From assembly GCF_022682495.2 (NCBI RefSeq), contig NC_071389.1, positions 185,489,556 to 185,553,555 on the forward strand: a stretch of DNA of 64,000 bases. The letters are read 5' to 3'. This document shows positions 23,266 through 36,100 of the stretch, one piece after another; position 1 is the stretch's first letter, and every line of letters starts with the position of its first letter. Made by a program: the position numbers and the translations under genes. The notes beneath the pieces were generated by a model, which saw only the letters and a program-made list of their open reading frames with translations, ran no database searches and was not told the origin of the DNA. Source of the stretch: Desmodus rotundus (taxonomy: Eukaryota; Chordata; Mammalia; Chiroptera; Phyllostomidae).

Positions 23266-25779
23266 AGATAACACTTCAGTACTTTATCAGTGTCAGTTTT
23301 CACACACTGTATTACAGTATATTCAGATTTTGCATGTTCTTAAATCAAGGAAGAACTGTGGGCCTAAGAAGTGACCTTAGTGATCATTTAGTCAAGTTTC
23401 CTACCCAGGCTTTCCTTTTCCCTCTTTACCAGCTGAAGGGGCTGAATAGTAAGACTCTGCCACCCCAGGGCTGCTACTTTTTTTTAAAAATCACAATAAT
23501 TTCAAGAATCTGATTGACGTCATGTAGTAAAAACTACACCAGGTTCATGTGCTGCAGTTGCCTTCAAGAGAGTTGGGTGTAGTCTCTTCTCAGATCTTAT
23601 GTTCAAATTACTAATTTGATATTTTAACGTATATTTCCTCATAATCTTTCATGTTGCTTTTTAAATCTTATTGTACAGTGGTCTTAAGTTCGTAAACAGT
23701 GATAGAAACTGAATGTTTTACTTCTTGTTTCTCCCACTGTATCTAACGGGGTGCTTTCTACTTAGTAGGTACCCAGTAATTTGTTGAATGGACATGTACT
23801 TCACAGTACATAGCTAAGTCTTTTTCGTGTTTTATGTTTGTTTCTTAAAATCAGGCTTGTTTTCTGGAAGTAATCTCTTGTAGCTCAACTGATAATTATT
23901 AGATACTTTCTGTTATAAAGAGAATGATTGTACTCGGTACAATCTTTGTTTTCTGAGTAAGATTAAACATGACTTCTATATAGACCAAAGAATGATATTG
24001 ACCATTTTTTAAAAAATAATTTCTTTTTATAACTTCTACTGATCTCTGAGTGCTCCCACAGGAAAAAGAAAACATGCATTTCAAGAGTGTATATCAGGAT
24101 CATCTTCTTTAAATATAAACTAATAAGCACTACATATAGGAGTATAAGTACAGAAATTTTCCCCAAATTTTATGAATCATTTTACCAAAGGTATTTATGT
24201 CATGTTAATGTAATTCTTACTTCAAATTGCAAAATTTCATTTTATGTATGTTTAACTATTTAAGTCACTATATAAGTAGTAGTATTTTATTTTCAGGCAT
24301 TTCCATAGAAAGAAGCCTCAGACCCTGGTGCCTCGTTAAGTAATAAAACAAACTATTTTGAGTTCATTTGTATTTATTTGTATTATTGTTCTTTGTAGTC
24401 AATGTGTAATAATATTTTGTGCTTATTGAAAATAGTCTCTGCTAGGTGCCTTGAAACTAACAGTTACTAAACATAATTTCATTATCAGATGTAATTACAG
24501 TAACCTTATTTGCATTATATTTCCAATAAAATGCAAGCTAATTCTACTTTGCAGTATTTTCTTCTTGGCAAATTAAGGGACTCTTTTTGCACTTGTATTA
24601 CTTGAGAACTCAGGAAACTTTTTTTAGCATAAATATAATTTTAGCTATTCTTGCTATGTTTAGAGTCTATGAGTAGGCAGAACTGAAAGTATTGCCAATT
24701 CTTTTCAACTACCTGCCATCAGGTGCTGTAATATTCAGTCCACCTTCTGCCAGGTGCATGTAAAATCTAGTAATACAACAGATTCACCTACTGATTCTAC
24801 TAAAATCCGAGCGATGGCTGAGCCAGATGGTAGGTAGAAAGGTATAATCTTGGGATCATATTGAAGCTGTCCCAAATCTTATTTTGGCTGAGATTTAGGA
24901 GGGAAAGATAATTGATTTAAAGTGAATTCTACTATGTTGTGTACAAGGGGAAATGACTTAAATGAATAAATATTTCTGTCATTAATAAATTTGTCTTTGG
25001 AAAAAATATGCTTATTCATTAATCAAGTGAAAGTTTGAAAAGCTATTACTCATTTGAAGAAAAGATATTTGGAATCTAGATTTGTTTTATGACAAAAGGC
25101 TATTGCTAATAATTCAAAATCTTGTTTTACAAGCTCATTTACTTCTTTGTGTCCTTAGCCTTCTGTTGCTCTTGTGATAATTTTCTTAGGTCTCCCTGGG
25201 TCACCATTTTCAAGCCCACAGACTTAACTATTGTATCCTTGTAAGCTCATGGTGCCCAAACTTTGATCTTCAGTCAAGAAGTTTTTTCCGTAAGTTTTTG
25301 GCCTTCATACCTAAAAACCTACTAGATATATCTCCATATGAATGTCATTAAGTCAACTCAAATTCAACATGTCGAAAATTGAATTCTTCCTCCCATAAAA
25401 AAACCAGTTGTCTCCTTTAAGTCCTGCCTTGGTAAATGGTTTCAGTCTCATACTCGCTTCTTAATTTTTTCTTTCTTCTCCTTCCTTACTGCTGTTTCCT
25501 TAATTCAGCAACCTCCCCTCTTTTAAAATTTTGATATATATAAAAGTGCATAATGAAGTTTAATATATAGTTATAAAGTAAATGTCCATGTAACTAGCAC
25601 TTTTGAAATACTCCCTAATCTCACCATCTCTTCCCTATATTCTTTGTCCCTACTTCCAGGTCTGTCTTTATTTCTTGTGTGCACACGCACATGCACACAC
25701 ACACCACGTTCCCTGAACTACATATTGATGTGCTCTATGGAATATATGTCTCAGCATATTCCATACTTTCACCCCTAGT

Positions 25780-26280
25780 ATATCATTCACTGTGCTTAAT
25801 GGATTGATCACTTTACCTCATGCCTGAAATCCTTCTGTGGCTTATTACAGATTGATTTCTTACTACTTTATACCCTTAGTGATTTGGCTTTTCTAAGTCT
25901 CCTTTCCCATACTTCCTTCTTATACTCCAGCTTTTATCTGAACTGCTTTGTTATTACTCCTATACTCCTACCATTCACTGTCTAGTTCACTCCTACTCAC
26001 CTTTAAAAACATCTCTAGTACTACTGTTTTGGGGAAACTTTCTTCCATCTGTTTCTCTTCTTTTGGCTCCTGTAACACTGTGCATGTATATTCTTTAGCA
26101 TTGTATCGCTGTAGGCTAATGCAGTGGTTGGTCTATTTCTCTCTCTCTTGCCTCTTTGATGGTAAGAGCTTTCATGACTTATTTTTCCTTCTTTTTTCCT
26201 AGTTTTTATATGGTATCAGGTACATAGTGGGTATTAAGTAAATATTAAATAATTCACCAGATAAATTTCCATGTTTTTTT
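25780..26280 (+). repeat. LINE-2-like relic
   Basis: 'gtggcttattacagattgat', 'gcctctttgatggtaagagc' and 'ggtacatagtgggtattaag' follow the L2 3' layout at low identity. Confidence 0.45.
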
Positions 26281-27692
26281 CTGTTGACTCTGTTTAGATG
26301 GTGGATGGGTATCTGCAATTTGAATATTAACTCAGAATATCTTCTGTTTTCATACAAAACTACAGTATTTATAGTTTTCAGATCACATCATAGTCTTCCT
26401 CCCCTTCCTGTCTTGGCACATTCTTTCTGGAATGCTCCTTCCCATTTTTTCTACCTGAAGAATATTTTCATTTTTGAGCCCATTTTTGTGTTCCCATAAC
26501 ATGGTGCCTTTATACCTCCACTTAATTGCTATACATTTTTGCAGGTCTGAGTCTGCTATTGTTTCTGAATCAGTAAAGAGCAGATATGTTTCCGTTTACA
26601 TCTGTATTCCCAGTGTCTAACAAGTGCATGACAGAGTTAGAGGAATGCATATGCAGGTTTTAAATAGGATTTTGTGCCCCCTCACCTTCCTATTCAAAGT
26701 CAGCAGCAAATGTTCATAGAGAACAATTTGGTGTAGCAATATATGTTTTATAATGCTAATAGCGACGTTTTCTAACTGCTTACAGAAATGCAGCATTAAA
26801 TTAAAAAGAGAAAGTGAGTCTCATTCTATTTACAGTTTAAACATTTAAGAGAGGAAAGTAGGATACAAACAATGTTACCTTGGTACAGTGGCCTTACAAA
26901 TATTTCTGTTGTATAATCTCTAATTTTGAAAAACAGTGTACTTCTTTGCATGTTTTTAAGTTGGTTGCATCTGAAATTTTTTGTCAGGAGTTAAGATAGT
27001 TACAAAGGATCTAATTTCTATATTGTTGTGCCTTGTGATTATGTTTTACTTTCATGAACCTTGAAGTTTTTGCTTATTAATTTAAATAAATGTGTTCCTA
27101 TACATTCCTGTGACATCCGTCTTGTTTCTTACTTGCAATTCTGTGATAGATAAGGCGTGAGGTCTTTCTGTTGATATCTGGTCTGGAAGAAATAAAGCAT
27201 AACCCCCTTCAGTATTTCTTACCAAACTTCATTTTGCTTTACTCATAAGGAACTTTATCTCTGGATTAATACATTCTCAAATTGCCTTTTTCCTGTCCCT
27301 CAAAGTTTTTTGTACCCGAGTGAATGCTGTATAATAAGACTAGGATGGCTGAGAAAAATACTTTCCTTTGGTAAAGTAGGAGAAAGAAAGAGTTGGTTAA
27401 GGAAAATTTGCGGTACACAGACTGTTCTCCAGGGGAATCAGTTTTAGGAAAGAGTACGCGTGGAAGTTGAAAATTTGATGTTAAACTTCTCTTTGTACCA
27501 TGGCCTCTTTGGGCAATCCAGTGAAGCCTGTGGGCCTCTTTTCAGGGCAGTATTTTAGGATCAGCTTGTTGATTTCTACAGAAGCTTTTGGGATTCTGAT
27601 TTGATTACAATGATTTATAGATTGGTGAGGGAAATTGACATCTTAACAATTATTGAGGCTTTCAATCCATGAACACAATCTTTTCATATAGG

Positions 27693-28496
27693 AGGTCCAG
27701 AAAAAGTCCAGCCATTGTTAATATAATGAGAATGTTTTGCGCAATATTGATGTAACCTGACAGTCAAGGAGAGTGGACTAGAATGTGCACGTGTGAACAG
27801 TGAAGACTTGACTGTACTAGTCAGTGGAGGCAGTTGATACCATTGAGTGAGCATGTGTACTGTGTGGCCGTCACATTCAAAATGACTGAGTAGAGCAACA
27901 AATCTGCATCAGATTTTGTGTTAAGCTTGAATGTTCCTCCGCAGAAACTATTCAGACAATTCAGAAGGTTTTCAGGGACGATGCAATGAGTGCAGCACAA
28001 ATAGAAGCGTGGCACAGATGCTTCAAAGGTGGTGGAGAATCTGTTGAAAGTGATCCACATTCTGGAAGGCATGCAACAAGCAGAGCACCTGAGAGTGTTG
28101 AACACACATGTGTGGGCTGCAATCAACAAAGATCAGTGACTAACAGTGTGAAAACTAGAAGCTGATGTGGAGATTTCAAAAACTATTGTGTCTGAGATTT
28201 TGATGTAGGATCATGGCATGAAACTAAAATCACTTTTGAAAGGAAAGAGATTTCAGATCTTCAATGAGATTCAGGAAAATACGACAGGGCAGCTGATGGT
28301 GATTCCAACAAAGGATTTTGCAGAGTGTTTTGAACAGTGGAAGAGACGTGGGGAGAACTGTGTGAGGTGTCAAGGTGCCTACTTTGAAGGGGACTGAGGC
28401 ATCATTGTCCTATGTACAGTGTTTCTTGTATCTTGTACCTTTTTCAGTAAATACCTCTATTCATATTACATGGCTGAATACTTTCTGGGCAGACCT
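27693..28496 (+). mobile_element. Mariner-type DNA transposon, deleted copy B
   Basis: Left end 'aggtccagaaaaagtccagc' and right end 'tctgggcagacct' form imperfect inverted repeats. The N-terminal transposase part is readable from about 27940 (QTIQKVFRDDAMSAAQIEAW, then 'GGGESVESDPHSGRHATS', a helix-turn-helix DNA-binding region). Most of the catalytic core is deleted and the frame later breaks. The tail shares 'aaggtgcctactttgaaggg' with copy A at 1204-1855. Confidence 0.85.
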
Positions 28497-28499
28497 CGT

Positions 28500-31400
28500 T
28501 GTATTAGTCTTCAATTTTTCTCAGCAATTTTTTGTTGTTATTATTGTATAAATCTTGTGTATCTTGTTAAATTTACCCATAGGTTATTTCATATCCTTGA
28601 AATCGTGTTTTTGAAATTTTATTGTTTATTTTATGTTTATTTCATTGTTTATTTCACTGTCTGTTTTATGTAGAAAACAGGTCTTTTCAAATTTCTTGGA
28701 GTCTGCTGTCATGCTAAACTCATGTATTAGTTCTAGTAGCTTTTTTGTAGATTTCTTCTGATCTGCATTACATGATCGTGTCATTTAGGAATAGTTTTAC
28801 TTCTTCCTTCCCAATCTGAATGATTTTTATTTTGTTCTCTTCATTGCTTTGGCTACGACCTCCATTAGAGTACTGAATAGAAGTGGTAAAAGTAGGTATC
28901 CTTACTTTGTCCCCAAACTTAGGGAGAAAGCCATCAATCTTTCAATTTTAAAATAATACTAGCTCTCGGTATTCAAAGGTACCACTTAGCAGGTTGAGGA
29001 AGTTTCTTTCTGTTCTTAGTTTTTGTTAAGGATTTTTACATGTTGATGAGGGATAGTAATGTTCAGTTTTCTTATGTCATTATTTGGTGGTGTTAGGACA
29101 GCACAGACTACATAACATAAAATTTTCTATAAGAGCTTGTATCAACTTGGTTATTTCTTTCCTATATGTTTGATAGAATTCAACAGGGAAGCCCCTGAGC
29201 CTGGAGTTTTCTTTGTGATAAGGGTTGTAGTTATGAATTGAATTTCTTTTTATATAGGATTGTTCTGATTTTGTTTTTTCTTGACACAATTTTGGTAGTT
29301 GTGGATTTCAAGGAATTTTCCATTTCATCCAAGTTGTTAAATTAATTGGCATAACATCTTTCCTTATATAATACTTTGTTTATTTAGCATCTATAAGACA
29401 TGTACAGTTAGTCTGTAGGATCTCCTCTATTACTGAATAGGTCATTTTTTTCCTTAATGTATCTAGAGGTTTACGTTTTAAAAACAAATTGGGCGTCATT
29501 GATTTTTTTTCTTTTTCACTTCTCTATTACATACACTATTACATTAAATTTAGTCTGTTTCATTGATTCCTACTCTTTATTTCCTTTTTTCTACATATTT
29601 TGAGCTTAATTTTCTCTCTTTTTTACCAGCTTCCCAAGGTAGAAGCTTAAACCATTGATTTTGGATTTTTTTCTCTAATGTAAACACATAAAGCTATAAA
29701 TTTCCCACTAAACACTGTGTTACCTACATCCCACAGCTTGTTCATTTTCATTCACTTCAAACTATTTAAAAATACTATCTGATTTCTTATTTAGCCCTTG
29801 GGTTATTTAGAAGTGTTGTTAAATTTTCAAGTATTTGCATTTTTTTAGATAATTATCTGTTCCTGATTTCTAGTTTAATTTCATTGGTGATCTAAGAATA
29901 TATAATATTTCAGTAGTTTTAAATGTTGAGATATGTTTTATGGCCCAGCACTTAATTTTCCTATATATCCATGTATATGTGAAACAAAAATGTATTCTGC
30001 TGTTGTATTGTGTTTTAGGTCAGATTGTTTGATAGTGTTGTTCAGGTCTTTTGTATTCTTACTGATTTTCTATCTCCTTGGCCTATCTGTCCATCTGTTA
30101 CTGAGAGAGGACCTTTGAAGTCTTCAGCTATAATTGTGGATTTGTCTTTTAATTCTTTCAGTTCCATCACTTTTTTCTGCATTTATTTTGAGGCTCTATT
30201 ATTGGGTGTATACACAGTTAGGTTTGTTGTGTCTTCTTGATGAATTAACAACTTTATCAGTGTCTCCCTTTGTGTTGAAGCCTATTCTGTTAGTAATATA
30301 ACCACAACAGCTTGTGGCTACATTCTTTTACTTTTAAATCATCTTGTGAAGTGGTTTTAAAGTGGATTTCTTATAAATAGCGTATAGTCCAGTCTTGCTT
30401 TTTGAATCTAGTTTGACAGTCTGTGCCTTTTAATTGGAATTTTAATGATTTACACTTAATGTAATTATTTTTATGGTTGGATTTAAATCTATTATTTTGA
30501 TGTTTTCTCTTTGTCACTTGTTCTTTGTTTCTTCCTCTTTTCCTATTTTTTCTCTATTATTTAAGTTTACTTTAGGATTCCATTTTATTTCCACTGTTGG
30601 CCTTTAGGCTATATCTTTATTTTTTTAGTTATTACTCTAGGGTTTACAATATGTCTTTAACTTGCCACAATCTACCTTCAGATGATGTTGTACTACCTCA
30701 CATATAACGTAAAAATCTTTCAAAAATATACTTCCATTTTCCCTCTCCTGTCCTTGATTTATTTTTGTCATATTTGTTATTTAAGCACAATATATTTTTG
30801 TTGTTTTTGCTTTCAATGATCTGCTATTTTTAAAGATGAGTTTTTAAAATGCGCCCATTTAATTTTTATTTCCAGCGTCCTCCATTCCTATTGTAGATCA
30901 GATTTCCATCTGTTTATCTTTTTCCTTCTGTTTAAAGAACTTTCCTTAATATATCTTATTGTGAATATCACTTGACAACAAATTCTTTCAGGTAATTGTT
31001 TTCCTGAAAAAGTCCTTATTTCACATTTATTTTTAAAAGTGTTTTTCCCATGACTTAATAGAATTCTAGGTTGACAAGTTTCTTTTAGTACTCGGTGGTT
31101 TTCTGGCTTTGATGGTTTCTCATGTGAAGTCTGGGGAATATTTTTATCTTTGTTCCTCTATATGTAATTTTCCTGTTTTTCTCTGGTTGCTTTTAAGATT
31201 TTTCTCTTAGCCACTGATTTTCAGCTATTTGATATGTCATGTCTGGGCATGGTGCTCTTTAAGTTTATCCTGCTTATGGTTCATTAAATTTCTTGCTGTT
31301 GCATTGAATTTGGAAAAGTTTTGACCATTATTTTTTCAAATATTTTTTCTTCCTTCGTCCCCTCAATTATATATGTTAGACCATGACATTGTCACTGAGA

Positions 31401-32340
31401 CTTTATTGTTTTCAGCCTTACTCCACCTTCAGTTTTCACTAATCTTTTTTCCCTACATTGTAATCTGTTAATTATATCCTCTATATCCTTGAGCTATTTT
31501 ACTTTTCATCTCTAGAATTTTCATTTGTTTTTTAAAAATATTCCATTTTCTTCCATTATGTTCATACCTTCCTTTAAATATTTGGACATATGATAGCTTT
31601 TTAATGTCTTTGTTAATTCTGTAATCTGTCATTTTGGAGTTTGTTTTTATTGACTGATTTTGGTCTTGATTATTATCATACTTTCTAGCTTCTTGGCATG
31701 TCTAATAGTCATTGAGTGCATGCCGAACATTGTGAATGTCCTATTGTTTTAGTGTCTAATTTTTTTTTTCCTTTAATGAATGTGGGGTTTGTTCTAAGTA
31801 GTTTGTGATTTGTTTGACCGTTTCAGGATTGCTTTTAATTTGTTAGGGCAGGTTTAGAATATTTGCTTTTACTCTAAGAATAGACTGTCTTAGTAAGGCA
31901 CGGTCCTTTGGGGATTTCTGCTGAATGCCTTTAATCATCAACAAGGATTCTTCACTCAAGCTGGTGAGAAATTAAATGATTTGCAGCCTCTGTGAACTGT
32001 GGAACTATTCAGCTCACAGCTGTCTAGTTGGTCCTTGCCTGACCTGGTGGAGTTTCATACTATGCAAGTGCATGTTAGTAATAACCAAGTCTCAAGGGGA
32101 CCCTCCTCCCCTCCCCTCATGTTTTCCCCTTTCTCTTTGAAATTCTATTCCAGAACTCCCGTCTACCTCAGCATCTGTGATTCTCAGTTTGCCTCTTCAA
32201 CTTTGTAACTGAGCTACACTGCTTCTTGGAATTCTGCTCTTTGCTGTTTGGTTTGTATTGTGCCTCTAGGAAAGCTGGGGCAGTCCTAGGGTTCACCTTG
32301 TAATTTTGCTTTCTCACTGGGATCATATACCTGTGCTGCC
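28500..32340 (-). mobile_element. Old L1-family element, antisense to SCYL2, decayed
   Basis: The plus strand reads as the reverse of an L1. ORF2-like phrases come first ('ttcattgctttggctacgac', 'gaatagaagtggtaaaagta', 'cccactaaacactgtgttac'), then an ORF1-like region (about 31040-31500), then 5'UTR-like sequence. About 3.8 kb is present with many stops. L1 versus half-L1 type cannot be settled by eye. Confidence 0.75.
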
Positions 32341-32976
32341 TGTTCAGTGCTTGAAACTGTTCATTTCATATATTTTGGCTAGTTTCTAGTTATTTAAGGT
32401 GGGGTAAATTCAGTCTTTATCATGGCCAGAAGTGAGTAAAATTTTAAATGTTTTTTTAATGACCTATTGCTTGTGCATGTATTATTGTCCTTTTGTCATC
32501 AGTATTTTTCTTTTAGAATGTATTCTCAAATGATGTCACATTCAACAACAGTTATTTTAATGAACTAAACTTTTATAAAATACGAATTTATTACTTAGTA
32601 TAGCATTTGTTCTTTTCAAGTTTTATGTGGTTGTTTTTAGTGTGAAAGAAGATTCCGACTCCACACCACTGTATGTTTTAAAGGGTCCGAGTTATGTAGT
32701 TGAGCAACACTCATATCAGTGTCAAGTGTGAATATGTCTTTTTCTTCCTGGTCTGTAACAGTTGAAGTTGAGGGGAACAGTTTCCTTCCTACACTAAATT
32801 CGCGTGCAAGTTATACTGGGTTCTCAGAAGACCACACTAACCTGTAGCTTTTTTCTCTGTAGGATTGTTTTGCTCATTGTATGGGTATATTAAGCTTTTC
32901 AGACTAATGAATGAATGTTAAGTGCTTAAACTAGTAAAAACAAATGATCTAAGCTCTTCTATCCCCCGTGTTTCTA

Positions 32977-33182
32977 GGTAACTATAAATACCCAATATTG
33001 CAGCCATGGAGTCCATGCTTAATAAGTTGAAGAGTACTGTTACAAAAGTAACAGCTGACGTCACTAGTGCTGTAATGGGAAATCCTGTCACTAGAGAATT
33101 TGATGTTGGTCGACACATTGCCAGTGGTGGCAATGGGCTAGCTTGGAAGATTTTTAATGGCACAAAAAAATCAACAAAACAG
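32977..33182 (+). CDS. SCYL2: SCYL2 exon 2 (start codon)
   Basis: Exon 2 has 29 untranslated bases and then 59 codons (residues 1-59) from [20 protein letters not shown] to GTKKSTKQ. Acceptor AG is at 32975-32976, donor GTAAGT follows 33182, and the exon ends in phase 0. It encodes the N-terminal helix and the degenerate glycine-rich loop. Confidence 0.95.
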
Positions 33183-36100
33183 GTAAGTTTTAATTGAGTC
33201 CAATAGGAAAAAATCACACATGCTAATAAGTATCATAATATGCATGTCTGCATTTTTATGTTAAAAAATGCCAAATTGATGGGCTTTTTAGTTCTCATTT
33301 CATCTAATGAAGTCATACAAAAACAAATGCTTTTAAGCATGCCCTGAGTCTCCTGGTTATAAATATATTGTTTGATATATGATCTCATAATTTAATTTTG
33401 CTTACTTAATAAAATAAATATATCAGCTGAGCAAATAAGTACATAGGATTAGATTTTAATATTTAGCAAGGTGTATGTTTTAGAATTAAGATTGTCATGT
33501 TCCCTTTTATATTTGTCAATAAGTTATTGGTTGGTAAAGTACCTAGTTAAATTTTTCCAACTTTAAATGCATTCTTACTTAGTGCATTCTTATTCCCTCT
33601 TTTATTTTATAGCCTTCTAGAAAACAGAATTCTTTAATATTCTTTTGTGTTTAACCTGATAGTTTTTACCATCAGAAGGAAATATGTTTGTAGGGTATAA
33701 TCAGTAATGTGTCTTGATTTATACTGATTTCAAAGTTATTTTAAAACTAATTGTTCTTTTAGTGAGGAGTAGTTTGAGTGAGTTGTATTATTATTTTTTA
33801 AATTTGACTTAAGAGACTAACAGATCGTTCTTTGAAATGTGGAGGCTCATTAGTGTTAAATTTTACTAACAGTGTTCTGTTGGAATTGTTAAAGGATTGA
33901 AAAATCTTCACACTTATGGCCTCTGTACAAAATATGTTCTTTAAAAATAAAAATTACCATTTCCAAAAGTACTTTTATTTTCCTACAAGTGAAGCATTTG
34001 GATTGTAAGACGTACGGACTTGATTACACATATTTTCCAGTGACTATCACAGTCATATAATGTGGATGTGCATTATTTGTCACTTTTCCAAAACCAGCTC
34101 ATTTCCCAAACAAGTCTATTATAATGACTGAATTGGGTTTGATTATACTTTAATAAAGTAGGGATCTTGGTAGTAGGTTAGACTGCTGGCATGTGTGGTT
34201 TGTACCTGACCTATAAGTCTTGTTTTTAAAGTTTACCTGTATCTTCAATGCTGATTTGATTTGTCATTTTTGAATATTGTTTTCTTTCAATTCACCAAAA
34301 ACTCATCCACAAATTAAGTGGTTTCTTGGGTATTGACTCCTTAAACAGCTCATGTAGTTTTAAATGACAAACCTTCAACATTAGCACAAATCACTTTTAT
34401 AATCAGTTATGTAAGGGAAAGGTGAAAAAAAAATTACTAAAATTTACATTATTCATTAAGGAAGTAGTAACATAACAATGTCTTTGTGCTTAACTGAAAG
34501 TGTTGTAGGTATTTGTGTTCATATTAGTAGTTCACATACTGACTACTCATGATGTTGGAGCTTCTGTTGCTGCTCATAGAACATGAGAATGAGGCACAAA
34601 TAATAGGTAGTTGATTAGATATTGTAAAATAATACGCCAGTACTCAATTGCTGACTGTCAGAACTGGGTTCTTTTAGGAAACTTTACTGCATCCTCCCAT
34701 CAGTCCCAAATTCATTGCTTTGAGGAAAAAGATAGTTTTGGAATATTTTAGTGTTCTCTGTGGGTTTGGTTTTGAATTTTTTTTCCTCTTTCACACCTTA
34801 TGGGTCAGAACTGATTATCCTGTCTGAACTACTGGCTGATTCCTGAAGGAACGGCTAAGTCTTTACCCATCTGGGCACTGAAGTCTCATTTAATTTTCTC
34901 CCTTAATTGAACAGTTTTAATTCCTTTTCGATTGCCTTTTTATTAAGACGAAATCTTAGACAATAGATAACTTAAGAGTTTTGCTATTCAACATGGTAGT
35001 CACAAGCTATATATAGCTATTTCAATTAATTGAAATTAAATAAAATTAAATTCAGTTTTTTAGTTATACTAGTCACATTTCAAATGCTCCATAGCCACCT
35101 GTGGCTAGTATTACCATAGAGGACAATGAGACATAGAACTTTCTGTGATCTTAGAGAAACTGGGAGAAAAAAAAAGGAAATTGATACTTTCCTTAGTTCT
35201 TTTTTTTTTACCCTGTAAAGGGGCATTGAGACTGAGGATGTCTTTCTTACCCTCCCAGCCTTTCTTGATCTAGCATACAAGTGTACTTGATTGCAGTTGT
35301 GTTTTATAGCGGAATATATGATCTTAAATTTGACTTTAACTTTGAGGTAACACCAGGTTAGGGACTTTGGGCTAGGAGATTCTCATACCTAGTTTTAATA
35401 GTTAAAAATATATAAGGGTATATATGTCTTGTATCTCTCAGTCTTCTCAAAACCACCTTATTTTAACTCAATCTAAATAAAAATTTAAGTTTTGTTTTAT
35501 CCTTTTGAAAAAGGAATGTCTCCAATATCACATGGAAAAATGAGGAGTATGATGCTGGGTAGTCACCCCTGGCCAGTCATGTAAGGCACATAATGTAGAG
35601 ATTACAGGGAATCTGCGTTTCAAAAACCGTGTCTGGTGGCTCTGAGGGATAGGTTAGTGGAGGCCATGATCATGGTTAGGGAATCCCAGACACATCGGTA
35701 CACATTAACGTAGATTTTAGTTCTTAAACTATCTTGTTTTTAGCAAGTGTTCAACTTTGTCGTAGGCAAAGTAGCTTTTAAAAATTATAAATTAGACCTA
35801 TACCAAAAGATATATACAGCCTCCATTTTGAGAAATACTAGTTTTTTGAATAAACAATTTCATAGCTTTTTTTGTTTAAAGATAGGCTATTGACAAAAAA
35901 TACTTTTTTGTGGCTTTCTTTCCTAATGTATTTTAAAGAATATGAAGTGAATAAATGAACAGTAGAGTGCCAAATATGGTTTATATTTTGTTTTAGTAAT
36001 TTTTCTATAAAAAAGGACCTCAATTTTTATTTAGAGTTAACAGTTGTTGAATCCTAACTGGAAGGTATATATATTGGATGATTGTACTACATTATCTTTT

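Larger units (their letters stand above)
20825..32976 (+). other. SCYL2: SCYL2 intron 1
   Basis: About 12 kb, without a recognised exon. It holds L2-like relics (22200-22880, 25780-26280), a MER5/MER20-like relic (23085-23265), mariner copy B (27693-28496) and a long old antisense L1 (about 28500-32340). The parts 21260-22200, 23270-25780 and 26290-27690 show nothing I can name. It ends in an acceptor at 32975-32976. Confidence 0.6.
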